Of a DNA stretch of 64,000 nucleotides, positions 28,753 through 37,615 are shown one piece after another (position 1 is the stretch's first letter; each line of letters begins with the position of its first letter). The stretch comes from JAZMZS01 sp045120955 (lineage in GTDB: Bacteria; Bacillota; Clostridia; Oscillospirales; CAG-272): assembly GCA_045120955.1 (NCBI GenBank), contig JBGVFH010000048.1:1-64000 (forward strand). Reading direction: 5' to 3'. Both the position numbers and the translations under genes were made by a program. The notes beneath the pieces are model-generated. The model was not told the origin of the DNA. It saw nothing but the letters and a program-made list of their open reading frames with translations, and did no database searches.

Positions 28753-28781
28753 TTAACACATTTTTTTCTGATGCATATAAT
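28753..28781 (+). promoter_or_regulatory. Sigma-A-like promoter for the YlmC-type gene
   Basis: TTAACA (28753-28758), 17-base spacer, TATAAT (28776-28781). CATATAAT within it also resembles a sigma-E -10, so sporulation control cannot be excluded. Confidence 0.6.
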
Positions 28782-28821
28782 ATAAACAAAGCCGAATTGT
28801 TTAGGCACAGCGGAGGGAAAA

Positions 28822-29115
28822 ATGGGATGCACGATTTCGGATTTCAGAGATAAAGAGGTCATAAATGTATGCGACGGGCGCAGACTCGGGTTTGTGATAG
28901 ATGTAGAGTTTGATATTACAAGCGGCAAAATACTGTCTATCGTGCTTCCGGGTACAAGAGGCAGCTTGTTCTGCTTTGGAAAAACTGAGGATTTTTGCAT
29001 TGAATGGTGCAAAATTCAGCGCATAGGCGATGATATAATCCTGGTAGACATCGGAAACGATGTATCATCCTGCCGATGCGATTGTAATGACAAACCGAAA
29101 AGAAAGTTTTTTTAA
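28822..29115 (+). CDS. YlmC/YmxH family (PRC-barrel) sporulation-associated protein
   Basis: The 97-residue protein has a PRC-barrel-like core: SDFRDKEVINVCDGRRLGFVIDVEFDITSGKILSIVLPG, then EWCKIQRIGDDIILVDI. YlmC/YmxH proteins are widespread in spore formers; their molecular role is not established. The C-terminus adds a small Cys cluster and basic end (SSCRCDCNDKPKRKFF). GGAGGG precedes the ATG. The stop codon is immediately followed by the repeat element at 29114. Confidence 0.85.
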   Translation: MGCTISDFRDKEVINVCDGRRLGFVIDVEFDITSGKILSIVLPGTRGSLFCFGKTEDFCIEWCKIQRIGDDIILVDIGNDVSSCRCDCNDKPKRKFF

Positions 29116-29213
29116 AAAAAGCGGGCAGTGCCCGCACCCATCCTCCCGCCGTATCTTTGGATTTTCTTTAACTCAACCAAACGGCGGGGCGCAATTATGC
29201 AATTTCCTATGCA
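29114..29213 (-). repeat. Intergenic repeat element, copy A
   Basis: Read on the minus strand it starts GCATAGGAAATTGCA, continues through CGCCGTTT and ATACGGCGGGAGGATGGG, and ends CACTGCCCGC with a T run. The end matches copy C at 50721-50841 (AGGATGGGG, CACTACCCGC plus Ts), and its start matches copies B and D. It is inverted relative to copy B. Confidence 0.65.
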
Positions 29214-29279
29214 AAAAAGCTCCGAAAAACGGCTCGTATGAGCGTTTTTCGGAGCTTTGCTTTTGCCGCATAGGAAATT
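29201..29279. repeat. Large hairpin at the centre of the inverted repeat pair
   Basis: AATTTCCTATGC (29201-29212) pairs with GCATAGGAAATT (29268-29279). Inside it AGCTCCGAAAAACG-GCTC pairs with GAGC-GTTTTTCGGAGCT around a GTAT loop. T-rich stretches follow the inner stem in both directions, so it can act as a bidirectional terminator for ylmC (plus) and ispG (minus). Confidence 0.8.
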
Positions 29280-29366
29280 TTCACGGATCCTAACTCGCCT
29301 TTTTTTGCACAGCTTCTGTAACAGAAAAACAACGATAGGCAAGAGGATGGGCGGCACTGTGTCCCC
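29268..29366 (+). repeat. Intergenic repeat element, copy B
   Basis: Starts GCATAGGAAATTTTCACGG, contains CACGGATCCTAACTCGCC, GCACAGCTTCTGTAA and GAGGATGGGC, and ends CACTGTGTCCCC. The GGATCC core and GCACAGCTTC block are shared with copy C 21 kb away. Confidence 0.7.
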
Positions 29367-29371
29367 TCTTT

Positions 29372-30451
29372 TTATATTTTTTTCAGCTCGTCGACAAGCT
29401 TTGATATTATCAGGTCCTCCGGAATTTTCTCGATTATCTTTCCGTGCTTAAAGAATACAGCCTCTCCTATTCCGCCCGCAATTCCTATATCTGCCTCTCT
29501 TGCTTCACCCGGACCGTTTACAACACAGCCCATGAGTGCAACTTTTGCTTTGATATGGCGAAGAGAATTGTCGTCTACCGCTTTCTCAAAGCTTTGGAGC
29601 AACGAGATAAGGTCGATTTTTGTTCTGCCACAGGTAGGGCAAGCCACTATTTCGAGACCCTTTCGGCTGTCAAGCTCAAGCGAGCTTAAAATGTTCTTTG
29701 CGGCGTAAATTTCTTTTACGGGGTCTGCGGTAAGCGAAACACGTATCGTGTCACCTATCCCTTCCGAGAGCAAAGCGCCGATGCCGACCGCACTTTTGAT
29801 AGCTCCCGTCTCTGCTCCTCCTGCCTCGGTAACACCGAGATGGAGCGGATAGCTGCACATACCTGCAAGCTTTCTGTAGGACAGTATGGTAGAGAGCGGA
29901 CTTGATGCTTTTACCGATATAACAATATCGGTAAAGTCGAACTTTTCGAGAAGGGATGCGTGATACATTGCGCTTTCACACAGAGCATCGGGGGTAGGAG
30001 AGCCGTACTTTTCAAGTATGTGCTTTTCAACAGAGCCGCTGTTGACACCGATTCTGATAGGGATGTTGTGTCTTTTACAGCAATCAGCTACCGCTTTTAC
30101 TCTGTCGTCCGAGCCGATGTTACCGGGGTTTATTCTTATCTTATCAATACCTTCTTCTGCTGCGGCAAGCGCTATCTTGTAATCAAAGTGTATGTCTCCG
30201 ACGACAGGGATCTTGATATTCGGGTCGTTTTTCAGAGCTTTGACTGTTTTAACCGCTTCTGTATCCGGTAAGGTTATGCGTACAATGTCACAGCCTGCTT
30301 CCTGCAGGCGTAATATCTGCTCTGTTGTAGCGCTAATGTCATGAGTGTCGGTGTTTGTCATTGATTGAATGATGATGGGAGCAAATGCACCGACTTCAAC
30401 ACTTCCTACCGTTACTTTTTTACTCTGTCTTCTAATAATACTATCGTTCAT
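29372..30451 (-). CDS. ispG: 4-hydroxy-3-methylbut-2-en-1-yl diphosphate synthase (GcpE)
   Basis: Fe-S enzyme of the MEP isoprenoid pathway converting MEcPP to HMBPP. The 359-residue product has VEVGAFAPIIIQSMTNTDT, PVVGDIHFDYKIALAA, KIRINPGNIG, and C-terminal cluster ligands in VACPTCGRTKIDL and GCVVNGPGEAREADIGIAGG. It is the last gene of the minus-strand cluster, 15 bases after rseP. ACAGGTG precedes the ATG. Confidence 0.97.
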   Translation of the reverse strand: MNDSIIRRQSKKVTVGSVEVGAFAPIIIQSMTNTDTHDISATTEQILRLQEAGCDIVRITLPDTEAVKTVKALKNDPNIKIPVVGDIHFDYKIALAAAEEGIDKIRINPGNIGSDDRVKAVADCCKRHNIPIRIGVNSGSVEKHILEKYGSPTPDALCESAMYHASLLEKFDFTDIVISVKASSPLSTILSYRKLAGMCSYPLHLGVTEAGGAETGAIKSAVGIGALLSEGIGDTIRVSLTADPVKEIYAAKNILSSLELDSRKGLEIVACPTCGRTKIDLISLLQSFEKAVDDNSLRHIKAKVALMGCVVNGPGEAREADIGIAGGIGEAVFFKHGKIIEKIPEDLIISKLVDELKKI

Positions 30452-30466
30452 TTTTACACCTGTGTT

Positions 30467-31540
30467 TTATTTGAAAATGAGTCCCCACACGTCTTTGAGC
30501 GAGATCAAAAGCATAAATAAAAGTAAAAAGTACATTCCGAATGCATGGATGTAGTTTTCGATCTTTGATGGGATAGGGCGTCTGAATATCATTTCGAACA
30601 AAATAAAGAACAATCTGCCGCCGTCAAGTGCGGGGATTGGCAGTAAGTTCATAACGCCGAGATTGATACATATTACTGCCGCTATATATATGACGGAAGA
30701 ATAGTCCTTGGTCTGTACTGCGGTGTCCGTCGCATCCACTATAGTTTCGGTAATGCCGACAGGACCTGATACAGCCTCGACTCCGTATCTTCCGCTTATT
30801 AAATCAAAAAGTGACTCCCAAACCATACGCACGGTCAGCATCGAGCGTTGTGCCGTATGCAAAATAACCTTGCCAAAGCTTGCACGCTCGCTTTTGATTA
30901 TAAAGTCCATACTGCCGAATTCTACTCCGTTAGATACTTCTGTCGGAAATACCACGTCCTCGAGTACCACACGTTCTCCTGCACGTTCAACCGTTATATC
31001 AAGCGGCTCAGTGCCTTTACGCATTATCTCGTAGCTTACGTCATATGCGTTGTGAGTTCTTTTTTCGTTTATCTTGATTATCGTGTCACCGGGCATGATG
31101 CCGTATTGATCCGAGGTTATTTCGTAGCTTGCATTTTCAGCGTAGCCGTAAACGGTATTTGTATAAATTCCACCCGAGGATGCGCTGAAAGCTACAAGCC
31201 AAAGCATCAGTAAAAATCCGAAGATAAGGTTTACTGCGGCGCCTGCGGCAACTATAATAAATCTCTGCCATGCCGGCTTTTTTGAAAGGGCATTTGGGTC
31301 ATCCGACTCCTCGTTTTCTCCCACCATGCTGACATATCCGCCGATAGGGAAGAGGCGCAGAGAATACATAATGCCTGTTTTCTTTGATGTCTTGCTGATG
31401 ATACTTTTGCCCATTCCGATAGAAAACTCTGTTATCGAGACTTTGAAAAGGCGGGCGAACAGGTAATGTCCGAGCTCGTGTATAAAGATCAGTATACCGA
31501 ACATTAAAACTGCAAGTATGATATAAAGAAAGGTGCTCAC
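30467..31540 (-). CDS. rseP: Site-2 intramembrane metalloprotease RseP/RasP
   Basis: Cleaves membrane-embedded anti-sigma factors and signal peptides. The 357-residue protein has the zinc motif FIHELGHYLFARLF near residue 20, one PDZ domain (about 130-200: YGIMPGDTIIKINEKRTHNAYD), and the second motif LLPIPALDGGRLFFILFE near 298-315. Four transmembrane segments are visible. The start codon is GTG; it begins 8 bases after the dxr stop with a weak ribosome site, suggesting coupling to dxr. Confidence 0.94.
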   Translation of the reverse strand: MSTFLYIILAVLMFGILIFIHELGHYLFARLFKVSITEFSIGMGKSIISKTSKKTGIMYSLRLFPIGGYVSMVGENEESDDPNALSKKPAWQRFIIVAAGAAVNLIFGFLLMLWLVAFSASSGGIYTNTVYGYAENASYEITSDQYGIMPGDTIIKINEKRTHNAYDVSYEIMRKGTEPLDITVERAGERVVLEDVVFPTEVSNGVEFGSMDFIIKSERASFGKVILHTAQRSMLTVRMVWESLFDLISGRYGVEAVSGPVGITETIVDATDTAVQTKDYSSVIYIAAVICINLGVMNLLPIPALDGGRLFFILFEMIFRRPIPSKIENYIHAFGMYFLLLFMLLISLKDVWGLIFK

Positions 31541-31547
31541 GCTTTAC

Positions 31548-32723
31548 TCACTTTCTGCTTAAAAATTCGTTTGTATATATTCTTGCTTCTTTGTCAATTT
31601 CAAAAAGTCGGTCAACGTCGTATATCTGCTCTGTGCTCATGTATCTCTCTGTGGTGTTTATGACAGAGTCCATGAGAGTGCCGAAGGATATTCTTTCTTT
31701 TAAAAACTCTGCTACTGCTACCTCGTTTGCCGCATTCATAGCGCAGGGAGCAGGGCTGTTTGAGTCAGCCGCTTTGTATGCAAGTCTAAGCAGCGGGAAC
31801 GTATCATAGTCCGGCTTTGCGAAGGTCAGTTTACCCAAAGAGGCAAAGTCGAGCTCGGGGGTAACTGATACCGTCCTGTGCGGATGTGTTATTGCATATT
31901 GAACGCACAGACTCATATCGGGTGCGGAGAGCTCGGCAATGACGGTATTATCAATATATTCAACCATAGAGTGGATTATACTTTCGCGGTGAACGACTAC
32001 CTCGACATTCTGGGGCTTTACTCCGAAAAGATGAACAGCTTCTATCACCTCAAAGCCTTTGTTCATCAGAGAAGCGCTGTCAACGGTGATCTTTGCACCC
32101 ATCTTCCATGTCGGGTGAGCAAGTGCGTCAGCTTTTGTAACAGAGAGAAGCTGTTGCTTTGTATATCCGAAAAAGGGACCGCCTGATGCTGTGAGCAACA
32201 GCTTTTTGATGTTTCTTTTGTCAGAAGCACCGATGGATTGAAATATTGCGCTGTGCTCGCTGTCCACGGGAATGATCTCGCTTTTATATTCGTCGGACAG
32301 TGCCATCACTTTGTGCCCTGCGCACACAAGGCTTTCTTTGTTTGAGAGAGCACATCTTTTTCTGCTTTTTATAATGGCGATGGTCGGCTTTAGTCCTGCA
32401 ACACCCAAGATGGCGTTAACTATAACATCCGCATCTGAGCTTGATATCATTTCGAGGATTCCGTCCATGCCCGAGTAAATCTTCGTATCCGTATCAGCGA
32501 CGAGAAGCGACAGCTCTTTTGCCGCTTGTTCATCTGCCATGGCAGCCGCTCTCGGGTGAAACTCTCTTATTTGCTTTTCTATGCTTTTTACATCTTTGTT
32601 TGCGCTGATACAGTCAAGTTTAATTTTATGCGCTCTGACAACATCAAGCGCCTGAGTGCCCACAGACCCTGTCGAGCCAAGCACTCCTACTGTGTGTGAA
32701 GAATAATCGAATAAGTTGTCCAT
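31548..32723 (-). CDS. dxr: 1-deoxy-D-xylulose 5-phosphate reductoisomerase
   Basis: First committed step of the MEP pathway: DXP to MEP with NADPH. The 391-residue product has VGVLGSTGSVGTQALDVV (NADPH binding), ALSNKESLVCAG, IIPVDSEHSAIFQSIG, LTASGGPFFGYTK, HPTWKMGAKITVDSASLMNKGFEVIEA and MNAANEVAVAEFL. The ATG at 32723 follows GAGGTG; an in-frame upstream ATG (32768) overlaps cdsA. It lies between cdsA and rseP in the conserved order. Confidence 0.97.
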   Translation of the reverse strand: MDNLFDYSSHTVGVLGSTGSVGTQALDVVRAHKIKLDCISANKDVKSIEKQIREFHPRAAAMADEQAAKELSLLVADTDTKIYSGMDGILEMISSSDADVIVNAILGVAGLKPTIAIIKSRKRCALSNKESLVCAGHKVMALSDEYKSEIIPVDSEHSAIFQSIGASDKRNIKKLLLTASGGPFFGYTKQQLLSVTKADALAHPTWKMGAKITVDSASLMNKGFEVIEAVHLFGVKPQNVEVVVHRESIIHSMVEYIDNTVIAELSAPDMSLCVQYAITHPHRTVSVTPELDFASLGKLTFAKPDYDTFPLLRLAYKAADSNSPAPCAMNAANEVAVAEFLKERISFGTLMDSVINTTERYMSTEQIYDVDRLFEIDKEARIYTNEFLSRK

Positions 32724-32746
32724 CGTACACCTCATCTTTATGCCTG

Positions 32747-33565
32747 TTATTTTGCGGCTATGTAGCAAAGAAGATATAAAACGGGCGCTACGGCAATTAT
32801 GGAGTCGAAGCGGTCAAGCACGCCGCCATGCCCCGGGAAGATAGTTCCGTAGTCTTTTGTTCCGTATTTTCTCTTGACAGCAGATGCGGTAAGGTCGCCC
32901 AGCTGCGATACAAGTGAAGCAAAAAAGCCTATAACAGCGAACATTATCGGGTTTAACTCAACGGAGAAATGCTCAGACAGTACAAAGCCGTAAAGTACAA
33001 AACAAAGTGTACACAAAATGACACCGCCGATAGAGCCTTCGACCGTTTTTTTGGGGCTGATAACAGGGGAAAGCTTATGCTTTCCGAAAAGCATTCCTGT
33101 AAAATATGCAAAAATATCTGTGATCCATGCACCGATTATGGCAAGAATGAAGAGATACTCCCCGTTTTCAAGATCACGCAAAAGTACAATGCTTCCAAAG
33201 CCCGTACTGATATACACCGTCATCAGAGCCGTCTTTGCGACATCGTCAATGCTGATGTTATTGTTTGTAAACACGGTGAGTGCAAACATATAAAAAACGT
33301 ATACGGTCATAAGTGCTGCCGCAAGAAAAAGATCATTCTCAAAAAATGTATATCTGAGCACTATCGGCACGCATGCACCGACAGCCATTGAGGGGATGAG
33401 TATGGCATTGATATTTCTTTGACCGAAGCATTTTACTATCTCATATACAGCTATGCTGGAGAGCAATGCACATAAAACGGGCAGTACGAAGGTTCCGGAT
33501 AAAAGAATACCGGGGATAAGTATGAACACGACCAATATGACGCCGGTAATTATTCGAGTAATCAT
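32747..33565 (-). CDS. cdsA: Phosphatidate cytidylyltransferase
   Basis: Makes CDP-diacylglycerol for phospholipid synthesis. The 272-residue integral membrane protein has about seven hydrophobic segments and the CdsA signature near the C-terminus (SAVKRKYGTKDYG, then GHGGVLDRFDS), with metal-binding Asp residues. AAGGATG precedes the ATG. It is 23 bases from dxr. Confidence 0.95.
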   Translation of the reverse strand: MITRIITGVILVVFILIPGILLSGTFVLPVLCALLSSIAVYEIVKCFGQRNINAILIPSMAVGACVPIVLRYTFFENDLFLAAALMTVYVFYMFALTVFTNNNISIDDVAKTALMTVYISTGFGSIVLLRDLENGEYLFILAIIGAWITDIFAYFTGMLFGKHKLSPVISPKKTVEGSIGGVILCTLCFVLYGFVLSEHFSVELNPIMFAVIGFFASLVSQLGDLTASAVKRKYGTKDYGTIFPGHGGVLDRFDSIIAVAPVLYLLCYIAAK

Positions 33566-33596
33566 ATGACATCCTTAACTAATTGTATTTTTACGC

Positions 33597-34316
33597 TCAA
33601 AGTGCTCCGTATCGGCGCTTTCTGCTGTAAAACTCTTTGACGGCAGTATCAACATCGCTGTGCGTCATGTCAGGCCACAGAGTTTTTGTAAAATAAAGCT
33701 CGGCATATTCTGCCTGCCACAGCATAAAATTTGAGAGCCGCAGATCTCCGCCTGTTCTTACGATAAGATCGGGATACGGACTTTGATAAGTGTAGAGAGA
33801 GGAATCGATATCTTCTTTTGTAATATGAGTTTTTCCTTGCGAGATGAGCTTGTTTACCGCATAGACTATCTCGTCGTGAGAGCCGTAATTGAGCGCAATG
33901 TTGAGTATTCTTTCACGCTCACGGGCAAGTGACTCGACATATTCCATTCTTTGCCTCATGCTGTCTGAGAAAACACTTTTATCACCGAGGAAAACTATGC
34001 GGAAATTTTTCTGGGAAAGCTCCTCTTCCGCCTCTCCGAGATATTTTAGAAGCAGATCCATAATAGCGTCGATCTCATGCTTTGGACGCTTCCAGTTTTC
34101 GGTAGAAAAAGCATAGACTGTGACGTGCTTTATCCCTATATCGCCGCAATATTCGACCAAGTCCTTAAATACCTCAGCACCCTTTCTGTGACCGAATTCT
34201 CTCGGAAGCCCCTTGCTCGTTGCCCATCTCCCGTTTCCGTCCATGATAAAAGCAATGTGTTGCAGTTTTTCATCAACATGAGTTATATTTTGTTTTTTTT
34301 CTTTTTTAAAAAACAT
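33597..34316 (-). CDS. uppS: Undecaprenyl diphosphate synthase (cis-prenyltransferase)
   Basis: Builds the C55 lipid carrier for peptidoglycan. The 239-residue product has the signature HIAFIMDGNGRWATSKGLPR with the catalytic Asp, HVTVYAFSTENWKRP, and IVRTGGDLRLSNFMLWQAEYAELYF. The last motif has Asp where Glu is usual (TGGE), a conservative change at a Mg/IPP-binding position. It is preceded by a lysine-rich MFFKKEKKQ tail. A hairpin separates it from frr. Confidence 0.95.
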   Translation of the reverse strand: MFFKKEKKQNITHVDEKLQHIAFIMDGNGRWATSKGLPREFGHRKGAEVFKDLVEYCGDIGIKHVTVYAFSTENWKRPKHEIDAIMDLLLKYLGEAEEELSQKNFRIVFLGDKSVFSDSMRQRMEYVESLARERERILNIALNYGSHDEIVYAVNKLISQGKTHITKEDIDSSLYTYQSPYPDLIVRTGGDLRLSNFMLWQAEYAELYFTKTLWPDMTHSDVDTAVKEFYSRKRRYGAL

Positions 34317-34329
34317 ATATACACCTATA

Positions 34330-34368
34330 AAATCGGCAAAAGCAACAAAAAATGCTGCTTTTGCCGTA
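34330..34368 (-). terminator. Weak terminator/attenuator between frr and uppS
   Basis: An 11-bp perfect stem CGGCAAAAGCA/TGCTTTTGCCG, followed on the minus strand by ATTTTAT. The T tract is short, so it likely gives partial read-through within the operon. Confidence 0.6.
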
Positions 34369-34374
34369 ATATGA

Positions 34375-34929
34375 TCAAACAGTCATTATTTCCTTTGTTT
34401 TATCAGCAGTAATAGAGTCTATTTCCTTTATGATCTTGTCTGTTGCATCCTGAATGTTCTTTTCGGAAGCCTTCTGCTCGTCCTCTGTCATCTCGCCGTT
34501 TTTCTTCATGTCCTTAGCCTTGTCGTTGGCATCACGACGGATGTTTCTGATAGCTACCTTTGCATCCTCGCCCATCTTGGAGATCTGTTTTGAAAGTTCA
34601 CGTCTCTTTTCTTCCGTAGGAGGCTGGAAGGTAAGTCTGATAACTTTGCCGTCACTGATAGGTGTAATGCCGATGTCAGATGCAAGAAGAGCCTTCTCGA
34701 TCACCTTTACGGTCGAAGCGTCCCAAGGCTGGATCGCAAGTGTGCGTGCGTCGGGCATGCTGACCTGAGCCATCTGCGGAATGGGTGTAGGGGTACCGTA
34801 ATAGTCAGCGCAAACACGGTTGAGTATATCGGGGTTTGCTCTGCCTGCACGGATGTAGCTGAGTTCCTTTACATATGAGTCAACACTCTTTTTCATTTTA
34901 GCTTCAAATTCTTTGGTATCAAGTTTCAT
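34375..34929 (-). CDS. frr: Ribosome recycling factor
   Basis: Splits post-termination ribosomes with EF-G. The 184-residue product is standard: LSYIRAGRANPDILNRVCADYYGTPTPIPQMAQV, PWDASTVKVIEKALLASDIGITP, LTFQPPTEEKRRELSKQISKMGEDAKVAIRNIRRDAND. AAGGAGAATATC precedes the ATG. It follows pyrH by 48 bases. Confidence 0.97.
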   Translation of the reverse strand: MKLDTKEFEAKMKKSVDSYVKELSYIRAGRANPDILNRVCADYYGTPTPIPQMAQVSMPDARTLAIQPWDASTVKVIEKALLASDIGITPISDGKVIRLTFQPPTEEKRRELSKQISKMGEDAKVAIRNIRRDANDKAKDMKKNGEMTEDEQKASEKNIQDATDKIIKEIDSITADKTKEIMTV

Positions 34930-34977
34930 TTTGATATTCTCCTTGTGTGTTTTTTTACAGTTTTATTATGATGTATA

Positions 34978-35682
34978 TTATTTAACAAGTGTGCCTATCT
35001 GTTCACCCATTACCGCTCTGTAAATGTTTTCGGGGTCTGCAAGACCAAAGCAAAGTATCGGGATGTTGTTTTCCATAGCAAAAGCGGTAGCTGTAGAGTC
35101 CATGGCTTTGAGTCCTCTTGCGAGCATATCGGCATATGTTATATTATCAAGCTTTACAGCGCTCGGATCGAGTCTGGGGTCTGCTGTGTAAATTGCATCT
35201 ATGTTTTTTGCAAACAGAACCATGTCTGCTTCTATCTCTGCCGCTCTGTGAACTGCCGCTGTATCGGTGGAGAAGTAGGGAAGTCCGAGACCGCCTGCAA
35301 AGATGACGATCTTATCTTTGAGCATTTCTATAGCATTTCTCTTTGTAAACATTTGAGCAAAGGGAAGCATGTTTACCGAGCTGAGCACTTCTGCGTCCAT
35401 TCCGTTTCTTATAAATGCATCTTTGAGAGCGAGTGCATTTATTGATGTGGCAAGCATTCCCATGTGGTCAGCCGTTGTCTGATCCATATTGATGCCCTGT
35501 CTGCCGCGCCATATGTTTCCTGCTCCTACTATTACAGCGATCTCCACGCCGCTTTCTCTGCATCTTTTGAGCACAGACGAAACCGTATCTATAAATTCAT
35601 GGTTGAGAATTGAGTCAACACCCTGTGCAAGTGCTTCGCCCGAGAGCTTTAGCAATATTCTTTTGTATTTTGGAGTAGCCAT
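34978..35682 (-). CDS. pyrH: UMP kinase
   Basis: Phosphorylates UMP to UDP; hexameric amino-acid-kinase-fold enzyme. The 234-residue product has YKRILLKLSGEALAQG, AVIVGAGNIWRGRQG, DHMGMLATSINALALKDA, FAGGLGLPYFSTDTAAVHRAAEI and LARGLKAMDSTATAFAMENNIPI. The ATG at 35682 is preceded by AAAGGAAC; the ATG 15 bases upstream overlaps that site and is not used. Confidence 0.97.
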   Translation of the reverse strand: MATPKYKRILLKLSGEALAQGVDSILNHEFIDTVSSVLKRCRESGVEIAVIVGAGNIWRGRQGINMDQTTADHMGMLATSINALALKDAFIRNGMDAEVLSSVNMLPFAQMFTKRNAIEMLKDKIVIFAGGLGLPYFSTDTAAVHRAAEIEADMVLFAKNIDAIYTADPRLDPSAVKLDNITYADMLARGLKAMDSTATAFAMENNIPILCFGLADPENIYRAVMGEQIGTLVK

Positions 35683-35721
35683 ACTTGTTCCTTTCAAAGT
35701 ATCAAATAGTCATTCTAATAT

Positions 35722-35750
35722 ATTTTATAATATAAAAGTAATTTTGTAAA
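35722..35750 (-). promoter_or_regulatory. Sigma-A promoter for pyrH and downstream genes
   Basis: On the minus strand: TTTACA (35745-35750), 17-base spacer, TAAAAT (35722-35727). Together with the tsf terminator it splits the rpsB-ispG cluster into two transcription units. Confidence 0.55.
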
Positions 35751-35811
35751 TATACATCTTGAAAATTTTTGAAACTTTTAACATTTAATTTGTTTTTAGT
35801 AAAGTATTGTC

Positions 35812-35848
35812 TTACTCGAGCGAGGATCCGTGCGTTTTTCTATGCGAC
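35812..35848 (-). repeat. Intergenic repeat element, copy D (truncated)
   Basis: On the minus strand it reads GCATAG-AAAAAC-GCACGGATCCTCGCTCG, matching the first 30 bases of copies B and C, then diverges. As in copies B and C it directly follows a terminator hairpin. Confidence 0.55.
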
Positions 35849-35882
35849 AAAAAAACAAAGGCGCAAGCTCACTTGCGCCTTT
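35846..35882 (-). terminator. Intrinsic terminator after tsf
   Basis: On the minus strand: an 11-bp stem AAAGGCGCAAG/CTTGCGCCTTT with a short loop, followed by GTTTTTTTGT. Confidence 0.88.
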
Positions 35883-35905
35883 AAGTTTGTGATGTTTATC
35901 AAAAA

Positions 35906-36829
35906 TCAGTTGTTAACCATCTTGTTGATTTCTTCAGCGAAGTTTTCCTCACGCTTCTGAATGCCTTCGCCCTTTTCGTAACGGGTGAAGCCTGTTACAA
36001 CGATCTTGCCGCCGAATTCCTTAGCTGTTGCGTCAACATACGCCTTTACCTTCATGCTGTCGTCCTTAACGTAAGCCTGTTCCATGAGGCAGTTTGAGTC
36101 ATAGAACTTGCCGATACGTCCGAGAACCATCTTTTCCTTGATAGCGTCAGGCTTCTTAGCGTTTGCGGGATCGTTTGATATCTGAGTGAGAAGGATAGCC
36201 TTTTCTTCTTCGATAACAGAAGCAGGAACAGAATCCTTGTCAAGATAAGAAACGGGGTAAGCAGCAGCCTGAAGAGCAATATTCTTTGCAAAATCAGCGA
36301 AGCCGGGGTTATTGATGCAAACATCGTCAGCGTCATAGCTGATAACAACACCGATGCTGCCCATGCCGTGAATGTAAGAGCTTGTAACACCGTTGATGAT
36401 AGCAAAACGGCGGATAGAGAGCTTTTCACCGATGGTGAAGATCATCTCCTGCATTTTTGCTTCAACAGTAAGATCTGTATCAAGATATTTAGCTGCCATA
36501 AGAGCGTCTACGTCAGCGGGCTTTGAAGCGATGATAGTCTCAAGAAGTGTCTTTACAAATGCTTTGAAGGATTCGTTCTTAGCAACGAAGTCTGTCTCGG
36601 AGTTAACCTCGATCATAGCTGTGCAGTTGTCGATGGTCATGATGTCAACGATACCGTCAGCAGCTATTCTGTCTGCCTTCTTTGCGGCAACTGCAAGTCC
36701 TCTTTCACGAAGAACCTTTACAGCCTCGTCCATATTTCCGTCAGCCTCAACAAGTGCCTTTTTGCACTCCATCATGCCACAGCCGGTCTTTTTTCTGAGC
36801 TCTGCAACCTGTGATGCGGTAATAGCCAT
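35906..36829 (-). CDS. tsf: Elongation factor Ts
   Basis: Nucleotide exchange factor for EF-Tu. The 307-residue product has the N-terminal UBA-like and signature segment VAELRKKTGCGMMECKKALVEADGNMDEAVKVLRERGL, MIEVNSETDFVAKNESFKAFV, and a core with HGMGSIGVVI. It is 42 bases after rpsB with AAGGAGAATA before the ATG. Confidence 0.97.
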   Translation of the reverse strand: MAITASQVAELRKKTGCGMMECKKALVEADGNMDEAVKVLRERGLAVAAKKADRIAADGIVDIMTIDNCTAMIEVNSETDFVAKNESFKAFVKTLLETIIASKPADVDALMAAKYLDTDLTVEAKMQEMIFTIGEKLSIRRFAIINGVTSSYIHGMGSIGVVISYDADDVCINNPGFADFAKNIALQAAAYPVSYLDKDSVPASVIEEEKAILLTQISNDPANAKKPDAIKEKMVLGRIGKFYDSNCLMEQAYVKDDSMKVKAYVDATAKEFGGKIVVTGFTRYEKGEGIQKREENFAEEINKMVNN

Positions 36830-36871
36830 TTTATATTCTCCTTTAAGTTGTAATTTCTTTTTAATAAGGAA

Positions 36872-37615
36872 TTATTCAGCAACTTCTTCAGCAGCTGCTT
36901 CAGCCTCAACGGTCTCGCCCTCTGTGAACTGCTCGCCCTGCTTTGCCTCGATAACTGCGTCAGCGAGAACAGAAGAGATGAGCTTGATAGCACGGATAGC
37001 GTCGTCGTTTCCGGGAATGATGTAGTCAGCATCGTCGGGGTCGCAGTTTGTATCAACGATAGCAACGACCGGAATACCGAGCTTCTTTGCTTCGAGAACT
37101 GCATTCTTTTCCTTGCGGGGGTCAACTATGAACACTGCAGAGGGAAGAGCCTCCATGTTCTTGATACCGCCGTAGTTCTTTTCAAGGTCGAAGATTTCCT
37201 TCTGCTTTGCGGCAACTTCCTTCTTGGGAAGCATATCGAATGTGCCGTCTGCCTGCATCTTTTCAAGATCATTGAGACGGTTGATGGACTTGCGGATGGT
37301 CTTGAAGTTTGTGAGCATACCGCCGGGCCAACGAACGTTAACATAGTACATACCGCATCTTTCAGCTTCTTCCTTGATGGTGTCAGCTGCCTGCTTCTTT
37401 GTACCTACGAAAAGAATGGTTCCGTCCTCAGCTGCGATGTTCTGAATGAAGTTGTAAGCTTCCTCGAACTTCTTGACTGTTTTCTGAAGGTCGATAATGT
37501 AGATACCGTTTCTTTCAGTGAAGATGTACTCAGCCATCTTGGGGTTCCATCTTCTTGTGTGGTGACCGAAATGAACTCCGGCCTCGAGTAACTGCTTGAT
37601 TGTAATTACGGACAT
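36872..37615 (-). CDS. rpsB: 30S ribosomal protein S2
   Basis: The 247-residue protein has [90 protein letters not shown] and [29 protein letters not shown]. It ends with an acidic tail. The start at 37615 follows AAGGAGG; an in-frame GTG/ATG 30 bases upstream lies in the leader. First gene of the minus-strand cluster. Confidence 0.98.
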   Translation of the reverse strand: MSVITIKQLLEAGVHFGHHTRRWNPKMAEYIFTERNGIYIIDLQKTVKKFEEAYNFIQNIAAEDGTILFVGTKKQAADTIKEEAERCGMYYVNVRWPGGMLTNFKTIRKSINRLNDLEKMQADGTFDMLPKKEVAAKQKEIFDLEKNYGGIKNMEALPSAVFIVDPRKEKNAVLEAKKLGIPVVAIVDTNCDPDDADYIIPGNDDAIRAIKLISSVLADAVIEAKQGEQFTEGETVEAEAAAEEVAE

